DNA from: Leptodesmis sichuanensis A121
GTDB lineage: Bacteria; Cyanobacteriota; Cyanobacteriia; Leptolyngbyales; Leptolyngbyaceae
Length of the DNA stretch: 64,000 nt
Assembly: GCF_021379005.1 (NCBI RefSeq)
Contig: NZ_CP075171.1
Coordinates: 2,976,001-3,040,000 of the forward strand
Direction of reading: 5' to 3'
Below the pieces are notes generated by a model. That model did not search any database. It saw nothing but the letters and a program-made list of their open reading frames with translations, and had not been told where the DNA came from. Of this stretch, positions 42,722 to 50,574 are shown piece by piece. The position numbers and the translations under genes were made by a program. The stretch's first letter is position 1, and each line of letters starts with the position of its first letter.

Positions 42722-43008
42722 AGGGGAATCGCCTCCTGTAATACACGATTGCGAATTTTCTCATGCAGTGTGTCGGGTTCAGCCACATCCACCTTACATC
42801 CCAGTAATCTTTCTAAATCCTGCATCAACGCAATCTGATCCAGCAAACTTCTGCCCGGTTCAATCTCCACCAGAAAATCAATATCACTGTCAGGATTCTC
42901 CTCCCCCCGTGCCACAGAACCAAACACCCGAATATTAGACGCTCCGTACCTGGCCGCGATCGCTAAAATTTCCGATCGTTTGTTTTTTAAGGTGTCTCTG
43001 AAGCTCAT
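42718..43008 (-). CDS. MntA-type antitoxin nucleotidyltransferase
   Basis: 96 residues: minimal nucleotidyltransferase with Gly30-Ser31 and Asp42/Asp44 in FGSVARGEENPDSDIDFLVE. It forms an operon with HepT downstream. Confidence 0.9.
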   Translation of the reverse strand: MSFRDTLKNKRSEILAIAARYGASNIRVFGSVARGEENPDSDIDFLVEIEPGRSLLDQIALMQDLERLLGCKVDVAEPDTLHEKIRNRVLQEAIPL

Positions 43009-43040
43009 AGGGTGGGTGGGAGTGGGTGGGTAGGTGGAAA
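43009..43040. repeat. Short G-rich GGGTGGGT tract
   Basis: GGGTGGGTGGGAGTGGGTGG continuing into GTAGGTGG between mntA and the Uma2 gene. Confidence 0.7.
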
Positions 43041-43062
43041 GGGCGATCGCTCAAGGCTGGTG

Positions 43063-43665
43063 TCAGGGCATGACATCATTTAATCGTAGAGCCAACTCAG
43101 GGAATAAGGGGGAAGTAATGGTTTCTCCCAGGCGATACTGTTGCTGACGGTATTCGCCATTGCTCAGTTGACATACGGTAAACGTGGGTTGTTTGGGTTT
43201 TCCGATGAAGGCCATTCCACCCAACCCTCGAAAATCGGCAATCCAGTATTCAGGGATGCCTAACAGGGCATAATCTTCGACCTTGCAAGCATAGTCATCC
43301 TGCCAATTGGTGCTGACCACCTCTACCACCAGTCGAATGGCCTGACCACTGGTCAAAACTGGTTGCTTCTCCCAGAGGGGTTCCTCAGCCAGATCAGCCT
43401 CATCTAACACAATGACATCAGGACGTAAAGCGGTTGCTTCAGTGCCTGGTGGTCGCATCAAGCAATTTTTTGGGATTGTCCACTGTAAATTCAGACGCAA
43501 AATCTCGACAAACAGCCTGCCCGCTAACTTTCCTGCAACAGATTCATGGGGGCCAGTGGGTTCCATGTCACGCAATTCCCCATCAATCAGCTCATAGCGT
43601 GGATCGTCTGCATACTGGTTCAAAAACTCGTCAAAGGAGAGAAGTTTAGAAGATGTATAAGTCAT
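43063..43665 (-). CDS. Uma2-family putative restriction endonuclease 2
   Basis: 200 residues. Uma2/DUF820 pattern: SFDEFLNQYADDPRYELIDG, a RPDVIVLDE strand, RLVVEVVSTNWQDDYACKVE and GIPEYWIADFRG, giving a PD-(D/E)XK-like core with Asp, Glu and a Lys. Such proteins are abundant in cyanobacteria; a nuclease role is predicted from fold only. It overlaps the upstream Uma2 gene by 4 bp. Confidence 0.8.
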   Translation of the reverse strand: MTYTSSKLLSFDEFLNQYADDPRYELIDGELRDMEPTGPHESVAGKLAGRLFVEILRLNLQWTIPKNCLMRPPGTEATALRPDVIVLDEADLAEEPLWEKQPVLTSGQAIRLVVEVVSTNWQDDYACKVEDYALLGIPEYWIADFRGLGGMAFIGKPKQPTFTVCQLSNGEYRQQQYRLGETITSPLFPELALRLNDVMP

Positions 43666-44327
43666 TGCTCCTCTTTGGCCTTGCTAAAGGTTTGCAGGAG
43701 CCAACGGTTGATGGTGCCGTCGTCTTCGGTCTGGCTGCGTTTCAAGGCTTCCTCCAGAGTGGCAATCTGGAGTTCCGGCAACACTTTAGAAGCCTGGATT
43801 TGCCGACTGCCCCCGTCAAATACTTCAAAGGCGATCGCTTTTCCCGTATTCCCATTCACCACCCAGTATTCCTTAACCCCCAGCCGCTCATACAACAGCC
43901 GCTTCCGCCCTAAGTCATCGTTTAACGTCGTAGAGGCAATTTCAATCACCAACGTTGGCAGGTCGTACTGGTTAACATCGACCGGGCTATTGGTGCGAGG
44001 CGGTAATCGGCAATCCGCACCAATATAAAACGAAATATCCGGTTGGCATTCCCGAACTCCAGCTTTTCGAAAACTGGTGTTGGCATACTCCACAATTCTG
44101 ATGTTTCTGACAGTCGCAAAGAGGCTAACCACTCTGGCAACCACTGAATTGTCTCGTCCATAAATCGGGCCAACTGCTGCCATCTCAATCCTCATGCACC
44201 CATCATCGTAGTAAAACCTCGCCTTTTCGTAGGCTGGATTATCCGCTAAGCTCAAAAACTCCTCCCAGCTTGCCTTCATCCAGTCATCGGTGACTAAATT
44301 TTGCGGTTCAGGTACGGTGCTAACCAT
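43662..44327 (-). CDS. Uma2-family putative restriction endonuclease 1
   Basis: 221 residues with ARFYYDDGCMRIEMAAVGPI, CQPDISFYIGADCRLPPR, LPTLVIEIASTTLNDDLGRK and GVKEYWVVNGNTGK. It overlaps both neighbours: 8 bp with the ATPase stop region and 4 bp with the second Uma2 gene, so it belongs to the same transcript. The two Uma2 proteins are not close duplicates. Confidence 0.8.
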   Translation of the reverse strand: MVSTVPEPQNLVTDDWMKASWEEFLSLADNPAYEKARFYYDDGCMRIEMAAVGPIYGRDNSVVARVVSLFATVRNIRIVEYANTSFRKAGVRECQPDISFYIGADCRLPPRTNSPVDVNQYDLPTLVIEIASTTLNDDLGRKRLLYERLGVKEYWVVNGNTGKAIAFEVFDGGSRQIQASKVLPELQIATLEEALKRSQTEDDGTINRWLLQTFSKAKEEQ

Positions 44328-46431
44328 CCCGGTTCACCTCCAGAATTTCCGTATACTCAAACTCATTGGGGCTGACTCTAACTAAAGGGTAGCTCTCACC
44401 GTGCAGGGTGATCGTCTCGGGCTGACAGTCCGATTTGGCCGAATTAAACACCAGTACATATTCCTTGCCAATGTAGGGCTCCATCGCCGTCTCCACCTCA
44501 CCCCGCCACTGGGTTTTGGTCGCCAGCACCACAAGTTGATCTGCCAGGGTAGGAATGAGTTTGGCAATCTGCCGCCGATAGTTTTCATCCAGTGTTCCAA
44601 ATGGGGAATCCATGACGATCGGGAAACTGCTGCTATCCAACCCAATCAGCGAATGCTTCTGACTCCAATACCGCACCCGCTCAATAATGCTGCCAATAAA
44701 CGACAGACTGAGAATCTGGTTCTCTCCGGTTGAAGGCGCAACGATGCTCTCGCCATCGGTTAAATTTTCGATCAGCACCAGTTCATAGTTCTCCGTCAGC
44801 TTGGGCACCTGCGTCTTAAAGGATACCTGCCGAAAAATCTCGCGCACCTTCTGTTCCAGCACCACCCGGAACTTTTGATCCACCCGCGATCGCACCTCGG
44901 TAATCCGCTCGATCGCATCATCCGTCGCCTTGATCTGCCGCTGAATCAATGCCTGCTGTTTGCCCTTCGCCTTCAACTCCTTAATCTGCTGATTCAGATC
45001 CGCAATCTCCCCCTCGCACTCCTCAATATCCCGTGCCACATTTTCATCGTCTCGATGCAGGTCAATAATCTTATCCTCGATCTCTTCCAGTCGCTTTTCC
45101 AATCCACTGACATTGATATCCTCACTGCCCTTCAACTGCTCCCGGATGTCGTCAAGCTGGTTCTCTAAGGTGGAAAGATGCCGCCGTAAGTTCTCAATAC
45201 TGGCCTGCTCTTGCTCCACCTCGGCCCAAAATTCTGGAATCTGCCGCTCAATGCTGTTGACCTCACCACCCATCTGGATCACGGCTTCCTCCACCTGTTG
45301 AATCCCGGAGCGATCGAGCCACGACTCCACCTGCCGTCGCGCTTTTGTCCCCTGCTTCAACTCCGTCCCACAGATGCACGCCCCCTCTGTCAGCAAATCT
45401 TCGACAAATTGCTGCTTAATCCCAGCAGGCAATTCTCCCCGTTGCCGTAAGTCATTGGCCAGATTGCGAAATTGGGCGATCGCATCGGTGAGAAACACCA
45501 TGTACCCCCGTGCTGAAATCGTCCGTCGTAGCTTGTCTTCACTGCGCTCTAGTTGGGCCTGGATCTCCTCCGCCTGTCGCTTTAGATCATCTCGTCGCGT
45601 CTGAATCTGCCCTACCTGATCGAGTTCTCGTAACTGTGCCGTTACTTTTTGCTTCTGCTCCTCATACGCCTCAATTTCGCTAAGAATCTCCTCCCGTCTT
45701 GCTTCCAGGTCAGCTTTCTCTTCAATCAGGCTTTCTTTTTCCTTGACCAGCCGCTTTGTCTCCGGATCCCCAATGTCCGCCAGTTCTCGATTCAGCGATC
45801 GCTGGGCTTCCTTCAAATGGTTAATTGCCCGATCCAAAACCTCCACACTTAAGAGCGTCCGAATCGCTTTGGAAATTTCTGATTTATTCTCCGATTTGAC
45901 GATGCGATCGATGCGTTCCCCATCAAAGAAGAAATAGCGATGCAGACTTTCGGGTAGAACCTGCCCAATTTTGTCCTCCGGTAGTTCCGGAGGTTGCACG
46001 AGTTTGCCGTTGATTTGCAGGGCGAGTTCGCTGGGGTGTTCGGTAGGGTCGGGGGTGAGGGGCAAGGGGGGGGGTGAGTAGGTGGGTGGGTGGGTGGGTG
46101 AGGGGGCGGGTGGTTTTTCGAGGTAGCAGGAGCGTCGGGCGCGGTAACGGTTGCTGTTGTGTTCAAAGACGACCTCAACCCAGCAATCCACTCGGCTGCC
46201 TGGAGGAGTTTGGGCGATCGCTCGTTTATTGATGTGTTGCTCTGGTGAAGCAAATGCGCCCGTATGCTGACCATAGAGAACCCAGGTAAAGGCATTCAGC
46301 AGTGTGGTTTTACCCGCTCCATTATTGCCATGAATCACGGTTACGCTACGTCCTGGCTGTCCTGCCAGATCAATCTCCACTTCCCCCCAAAACTGACGGA
46401 AGTTGAACAGCTTGATTGAGAGTAGCTTCAT
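44320..46431 (-). CDS. SMC/RecN-like ATPase, DndD-like
   Basis: 703 residues. Walker A HGNNGAGKTTLLNAF (34-48), FFFDGERIDRIV, two coiled-coil arms around a GACICGTELKQG cysteine pair, signature region VAPSTGENQILSLSFIGSII and Walker B FPIVMDSPFGTLDEN. It resembles DndD in layout and FFDGE motif but differs from the DndD at 32105-34099. Residues about 106-134 are a Pro/Thr/His-rich insertion (PAPSPTHPPTYSPPPLPLTP) encoded by a G-rich repeat tract and look foreign to the domain. Its start overlaps the stop of a 52-residue ORF (ATGA). Likely part of a DNA-sensing or restriction complex. Confidence 0.82.
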   Translation of the reverse strand: MKLLSIKLFNFRQFWGEVEIDLAGQPGRSVTVIHGNNGAGKTTLLNAFTWVLYGQHTGAFASPEQHINKRAIAQTPPGSRVDCWVEVVFEHNSNRYRARRSCYLEKPPAPSPTHPPTYSPPPLPLTPDPTEHPSELALQINGKLVQPPELPEDKIGQVLPESLHRYFFFDGERIDRIVKSENKSEISKAIRTLLSVEVLDRAINHLKEAQRSLNRELADIGDPETKRLVKEKESLIEEKADLEARREEILSEIEAYEEQKQKVTAQLRELDQVGQIQTRRDDLKRQAEEIQAQLERSEDKLRRTISARGYMVFLTDAIAQFRNLANDLRQRGELPAGIKQQFVEDLLTEGACICGTELKQGTKARRQVESWLDRSGIQQVEEAVIQMGGEVNSIERQIPEFWAEVEQEQASIENLRRHLSTLENQLDDIREQLKGSEDINVSGLEKRLEEIEDKIIDLHRDDENVARDIEECEGEIADLNQQIKELKAKGKQQALIQRQIKATDDAIERITEVRSRVDQKFRVVLEQKVREIFRQVSFKTQVPKLTENYELVLIENLTDGESIVAPSTGENQILSLSFIGSIIERVRYWSQKHSLIGLDSSSFPIVMDSPFGTLDENYRRQIAKLIPTLADQLVVLATKTQWRGEVETAMEPYIGKEYVLVFNSAKSDCQPETITLHGESYPLVRVSPNEFEYTEILEVNRDG
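46030..46115. repeat. G-rich tract inside the ATPase gene
   Basis: GGGGGGGGGTGAGTAGGTGG followed by several GGTG units, within the reading frame of the ATPase near residues 106-134. In-frame and translated as Pro/Thr/His. Confidence 0.8.
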
Positions 46432-46586
46432 CGCACCGCGTCCTTAATGATTTGAAGAATATCCGCTTTCACTCTGGGTCTATCCGAGTGTAAATTCTCT
46501 TTCTCTACTCGAATCACCTCCCGAATAATTTTTTCAACTTCAGGCGGCGCGGTGGTGATGGGGGTTTCGATGTCGTCGGAGGGCAT
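46428..46586 (-). CDS. 52-residue ORF coupled to the ATPase
   Basis: MPSDDIETPITTAPPEVEKI, then a charged helix ending KADILQIIKDAVR. Its TGA overlaps the ATPase ATG (ATGA). Sequence unrecognised. The length, coupling and amphipathic C-terminal half suggest a real small partner, but the start is framed by G-rich repeats and could lie elsewhere. Confidence 0.5.
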   Translation of the reverse strand: MPSDDIETPITTAPPEVEKIIREVIRVEKENLHSDRPRVKADILQIIKDAVR

Positions 46587-46670
46587 GGGGTGGGTGGGTA
46601 GGTGGGTGGGTGGGTAGGTGGGTGGGTAGGTGAGGGGGTGGGTTAACGGTGGGTGGGGTGGGTGAGTGTC
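46587..46670. repeat. G-rich GGTGGGTGGGTA tandem tract
   Basis: Best-ordered tract: GGGTGGGTGGGTAGGTGGGT and further GGTGGGTAGGTG units, then GGGGTGGGTTAACGGTGGGT. The basic units are GGGT and GGGTAGGT. It ends inside the 3' end of the S23-like gene. Confidence 0.85.
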
Positions 46671-47038
46671 CAGCTTTTGGAGTTTTGAATGAGGGTGATT
46701 AGCATCCGCAAGACGCGATCGTAGGTCTGGTGAAGTTCGTGACCAGTCCTGGTATCAAGATATTGGCACTGAGTAGCAAACGCAATCCATGTTTGAGTTT
46801 CTGCGGCCTCAGCGGTACAGTCAGACGATTTGGCAACAAAGGATGCTTCATAAATGCGCTTTCGCCATGCCTCCGCCAAATTTGCACAAACGGAGCGAGA
46901 CGATCGCCGCACCTGATCCGTCAGTGAATATCGCTCCTCCACCGGAAACCGCTTCGAAAACTCAAAAATCTGCATCGCCGCCGCAAACGCAACCTGATAA
47001 ACCTCCAAATCCTCATGCCGTCTCACCATCTTCCCCAT
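46643..47038 (-). CDS. Four-helix-bundle S23/IVP-like protein
   Basis: 131 residues from the ATG at 47038 (MGKMVRRHEDLEVYQVAFAA); a longer frame to 47110 comes from repeat sequence. RRHEDLEVYQ, SLTDQVRRSSRSVCANLAEA and the C-terminal LITLIQNSK are family signatures. Proteins of this class were named from 23S rRNA intervening sequences and occur in variable and defence regions; function unknown. Confidence 0.8.
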   Translation of the reverse strand: MGKMVRRHEDLEVYQVAFAAAMQIFEFSKRFPVEERYSLTDQVRRSSRSVCANLAEAWRKRIYEASFVAKSSDCTAEAAETQTWIAFATQCQYLDTRTGHELHQTYDRVLRMLITLIQNSKSWTLTHPTHR

Positions 47039-47079
47039 AAACAGCCGATATCTTTGCAACTCTACCCCCTCATCATTCC

Positions 47080-47115
47080 CCTCCACCCACCCACCTACCC
47101 ACCCCCTCACCTACC
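47080..47115. repeat. C-rich (G-rich on minus) tract after the helicase gene
   Basis: CCACCCACCCACCTACCCAC and following bases: the complement of the GGGTAGGTGGGT unit, right at the helicase stop codon. Confidence 0.75.
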
Positions 47116-49287
47116 CTACAACTCCAACAACCCATACCGCTCCTGCAACGGCAACAGCACCTTTCTTGCTTGTCCGCTATTAAGGGCTAAATCCGCGAAC
47201 TCCACAAACCGCTGCAACTCCTTTCGTAGCAGGGTTCGCTCGATATTCCAGGATTCTCGGCCCAGATCCGGAGGTACCACAATCAGGTCAAACAACTCAG
47301 CCCGTTCCTTACCTGGACTGGGACGCAGGATCCGTCCCCGTCGCTGGATAAACTGTCGGGGATTATTGCTGCTGGCTAAGATCACAGCCGTTTGAATGGC
47401 TGGAATATTCACTCCTTCGTCTAAGCAGCGGATGGCAACCAGTCCCTGGACAAGACCGTGCATAAATTGGTAGCGCAGTTCCTCTCGTTCCTCCAGGCTG
47501 GTTTCGGCAGTGTAGGATTTCACCCGATACCCTAACTCGTCTTGCAGAAGTGCCATGACCACTGCGAGTTGGCGATCGCTCTCCTCAGACACCTCATCTT
47601 CCACTGAGCCATCCCCACAGTAAAACAACGTATGACTGGTATGCAGACGGTTGGACATAATTTGACGCAGTGCCTGCAGCTTGTTGGTTGCGGCTCCTAC
47701 CAGGCGTGCCCGTTGCATCAGCAAAGCCGCTAATGCTCCGTTGTCCTCCAGATCACCCCCCATCCCGATCGCCCGATTAATACGGTTCGTTAGCTTCTCA
47801 TAGCGTTCGATCTCAGACTCCGTTAACTCGACTAACACGGGATAGTACAGATAAGGAACCAGGGCTTTTGCCGCGATCGCATCTTTGAGCGTGAACTCCG
47901 GCTCTAAGACTGGTCCAAAGTATTTCAACAACCGCTCCGTTCCTTGCTCATCAAAGTAACGTTCAGGAGTTGCGGAGAGCGCCAACCGTAATTTGATTTC
48001 CTGAGGCAATTTGGATTCCAAACAGGTTGATCCCAGATTGTGGGCTTCATCGCCAATGATCAGCGATCGCGGCGGAAAAAATTGCAGTTGTGATTGCAGG
48101 CTATCACGGATCAGTGTGGCGTTGGTGGTGATTACTGTGATGAAAGATTGTTTTCCTGACAGCACCCCTAACAATTGTGATTGCAGTTCTCCCTGCCAGC
48201 TTTGTACCGCCTCAAAGGCCAAAATCGGTTGCAACCCAAACTGGCGTGCTGCTTCTGCCCATTGTGTCACTAAATGGCGATACGGGCAGACGATCAGCAA
48301 CCCCTGCAGCGGTTTATGCTGCTGCAAACTCTTACGATACAGTTCAGCCGCGATCGCCAGAGCCGTAATCGTTTTCCCACTGCCGGTGGCCATCTTCAGG
48401 GTTCCCTGCCCCTTGTTGGCAAACCAGTTGGCGATCGCCTGTTGCTGATAAGGGCGGAGTTGGAGGGTGGGGGGCAGGGTCGGTGCGTGGTTGGGTCGCT
48501 GGGGGGATGGGTCGCTGGGATGATCATATTGCTTCCGTTCACCACCTTGCTCACCCACTCGTCCACTCACCCACTCACCTACACACTCACCCACCCACCG
48601 CTGCATCACCGTCTCACTCGGACGCAGGCGCAGGAGCGATCGCTTGGCGGCATCTGGAAACTCGATAATTTCCAGCTTGCTCGTCTGGTTATTCCAGAGC
48701 CGTTGAAAATGGTTAACCTTCGCCAAAGCTCTGCGCTGCAGGGTGGGATCCCAGGACCAGTAGACATCAATGCATTCAAAATTATCGACCAGGGCTGTGG
48801 AACTTTCATTGGCAGATCCCATGAACGTCACCACATTCCCTTGCTCATCGGTAAAGATGCCCAACTTTTCGTGGTACAGCCCCTGAGAGTAGCGTAATTT
48901 CGGAACGGCTAATTTAATCTCCAGGAGACGGTGTTCCAGTAACCAGGCAAGACAGCTCAGACGATCGTTAACCATCTGGTCAAATTCCTGTTCCAGTTCC
49001 TGTTGCAGGGTAGCTGTGATCACGTCCTCCCGTCTTTTCAAGCCACGGGCGATCGCCGCAGCATCCTCCTGAGATAGGTACGGAGAAGCAACCAGTTGCA
49101 TGGTTCCGCCGGATCGGATTAAAGCGAGAATTCCCCTGGCTGCTACTGCCAGCGATGTGCTGGAAAAGAAGCCCACAGCACGGCTGTAGACTTTAGTTTT
49201 TTCCAAACAAGGAATATAGAATTCCTGAATGAGATCACAGCGATCGCTCCGGTACTCATCCCGAATATCTAGCTCTCTCAGACTCAA
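47116..49287 (-). CDS. PLD-nuclease/SF2-helicase fusion, phosphorothioation-system restriction type
   Basis: 723 residues from a TTG at 49287 with AGGA upstream. N-terminal phospholipase-D-like nuclease: His139 and Lys141 in YHEKLGIFTDE, then FMGSANESSTAL. SF2 helicase from about 278: Walker A MATGSGKTITAL (299-310), DEAH in LIIGDEAHNL, RCLDEGVNIPAIQTAVI, and motif VI QRRGRILRPSPGK. This architecture matches proteins annotated as DNA phosphorothioation system restriction enzymes. Residues about 228-276 between the two domains are encoded by a G-rich tract. First gene of the second minus-strand run. Confidence 0.83.
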   Translation of the reverse strand: MSLRELDIRDEYRSDRCDLIQEFYIPCLEKTKVYSRAVGFFSSTSLAVAARGILALIRSGGTMQLVASPYLSQEDAAAIARGLKRREDVITATLQQELEQEFDQMVNDRLSCLAWLLEHRLLEIKLAVPKLRYSQGLYHEKLGIFTDEQGNVVTFMGSANESSTALVDNFECIDVYWSWDPTLQRRALAKVNHFQRLWNNQTSKLEIIEFPDAAKRSLLRLRPSETVMQRWVGECVGEWVSGRVGEQGGERKQYDHPSDPSPQRPNHAPTLPPTLQLRPYQQQAIANWFANKGQGTLKMATGSGKTITALAIAAELYRKSLQQHKPLQGLLIVCPYRHLVTQWAEAARQFGLQPILAFEAVQSWQGELQSQLLGVLSGKQSFITVITTNATLIRDSLQSQLQFFPPRSLIIGDEAHNLGSTCLESKLPQEIKLRLALSATPERYFDEQGTERLLKYFGPVLEPEFTLKDAIAAKALVPYLYYPVLVELTESEIERYEKLTNRINRAIGMGGDLEDNGALAALLMQRARLVGAATNKLQALRQIMSNRLHTSHTLFYCGDGSVEDEVSEESDRQLAVVMALLQDELGYRVKSYTAETSLEEREELRYQFMHGLVQGLVAIRCLDEGVNIPAIQTAVILASSNNPRQFIQRRGRILRPSPGKERAELFDLIVVPPDLGRESWNIERTLLRKELQRFVEFADLALNSGQARKVLLPLQERYGLLEL
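48460..48605. repeat. G/C-rich tract encoding the inter-domain linker of the helicase
   Basis: Two G/C-rich blocks on the plus strand: GGGTGGGGGGCAGGGTCGGT near 48465 and CACCCACTCACCTACACACT near 48570, inside the helicase frame. They encode VGECVGEWVSGRVGEQGG and PQRPNHAPTLPPTL. Confidence 0.75.
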
Positions 49288-49437
49288 CGCAAAAGATCCT
49301 GAACACGAACTTTTTCGAGTTTAGCCTGACTCATTTCAAATCAACCAAACGCTCTACCAGTACGGCTTCTTGTTCACGCTGAGTTATCAATCTATCCATG
49401 CTAAGGCCATCGTTGTTCAACTTATGCGATCGATTGA

Positions 49438-50487
49438 TCATGGCTCAATTACCCCACCACCGAACAGCATTTCGCCTTCATACCAGACGGCGGCCTGTCC
49501 GGGAGTAATGCTGGATTGCGGGGTGTCGAATACGATTCGGACTCGGGTCTCTGCCAGAGGAATGATCGTGGCAGGTACAGCAGCAGCACGATAGCGGATT
49601 TGCACTTCTGCTCGAATGGGTGCGGTAGGAGCGGCGATCGCCACCCAATTCACCCCTTGGACGGTACATTCTGAGGCTAAAGTGGCAGCCCGATCGCCGA
49701 CTACTACCCGATTTCGGGCGGCATCCAGGGCGACAACATACAAGGGTTCACTGTAAGCTACCCCCAGCCCCTTCCGTTGACCGATCGTATAGTGATGCAC
49801 GCCCTCGTGGTAGCCCAGAACTTTGCCAGACTGATCGACAATTTCTCCTTTCTGGGGCGTAATGTATTTGTCCAAAAAGGCTTGCATCGATCCATTAGCC
49901 TCCACCAGGCATAAATCCTGGCTTTCTGGCTTATCTGCTGTATGCAAACCAAATTCAGCCGCAATTCGCCGAGTTTCCGTTTTAGGATATTCGCCCAACG
50001 GAAACAGGACATGAGCCAGTACCTCTTGCGGCAAGTCGTAAAGGAAGTAGGACTGATCTTTTGAGCGATCGACGGCCCGTAACAGTTGGTAGCGTCCCGT
50101 TGCGTCGTCGTAGTGGATGCGAGCATAGTGACCTGTGGCAATGCGATCGCACCCCAATTCAGTCCGGGCATACTCGATCATCGGCCCAAACTTGACAGCC
50201 TTATTACATTGAGAGCAAGGCAGGGGCGTAAGGCCATCGCTGTAGCCGGATACCAGATAATTCACGATCTGCCGTTCAAATACATCCCGGCTATCCACAA
50301 TGTGATGGGGAATGCCTAACTCCTCGCATAATTTGGCCGCATCCACCATCCCTTCCGAGCAGCACTGTCCCTTTCCTTTCATCAGCCACAGAGTTAACCC
50401 AATTACGTCATACCCTTGCTGATGCAGGATCGCTGCTGTAGTTGAACTATCAACTCCTCCAGAAAGCCCGACAACAACCTTGCTCAT
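49438..50487 (-). CDS. mnmA: tRNA-specific 2-thiouridylase MnmA
   Basis: 349 residues. PP-loop [15 protein letters not shown] (7-21), catalytic Cys in [14 protein letters not shown], and [23 protein letters not shown]. MnmA thiolates U34 of tRNA Lys, Glu and Gln using sulfur relayed from a cysteine desulfurase. It is a core gene at the border of the phosphorothioation island, separated from it by 150 bp; the shared sulfur theme is probably coincidence. Confidence 0.95.
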   Translation of the reverse strand: MSKVVVGLSGGVDSSTTAAILHQQGYDVIGLTLWLMKGKGQCCSEGMVDAAKLCEELGIPHHIVDSRDVFERQIVNYLVSGYSDGLTPLPCSQCNKAVKFGPMIEYARTELGCDRIATGHYARIHYDDATGRYQLLRAVDRSKDQSYFLYDLPQEVLAHVLFPLGEYPKTETRRIAAEFGLHTADKPESQDLCLVEANGSMQAFLDKYITPQKGEIVDQSGKVLGYHEGVHHYTIGQRKGLGVAYSEPLYVVALDAARNRVVVGDRAATLASECTVQGVNWVAIAAPTAPIRAEVQIRYRAAAVPATIIPLAETRVRIVFDTPQSSITPGQAAVWYEGEMLFGGGVIEP

Positions 50488-50574
50488 GAACAGACCGTAA
50501 AAATTAGCGTGCTCTTCTAGGCTAACACTGCGTTAGGGTCGAGAGACAATGAGTCGGTGGGTGCGGACTTGGTA

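Noticed and set aside
41866-46670. G-rich tracts as CRISPR or centromere-like arrays
   Set aside because: The units are degenerate with no spacer structure, and several tracts lie within reading frames.
49438-50487. MnmA as part of the phosphorothioation island
   Set aside because: It is a universal core tRNA-thiolation gene separated by a 150 bp gap; the sulfur theme alone is not evidence of shared function.
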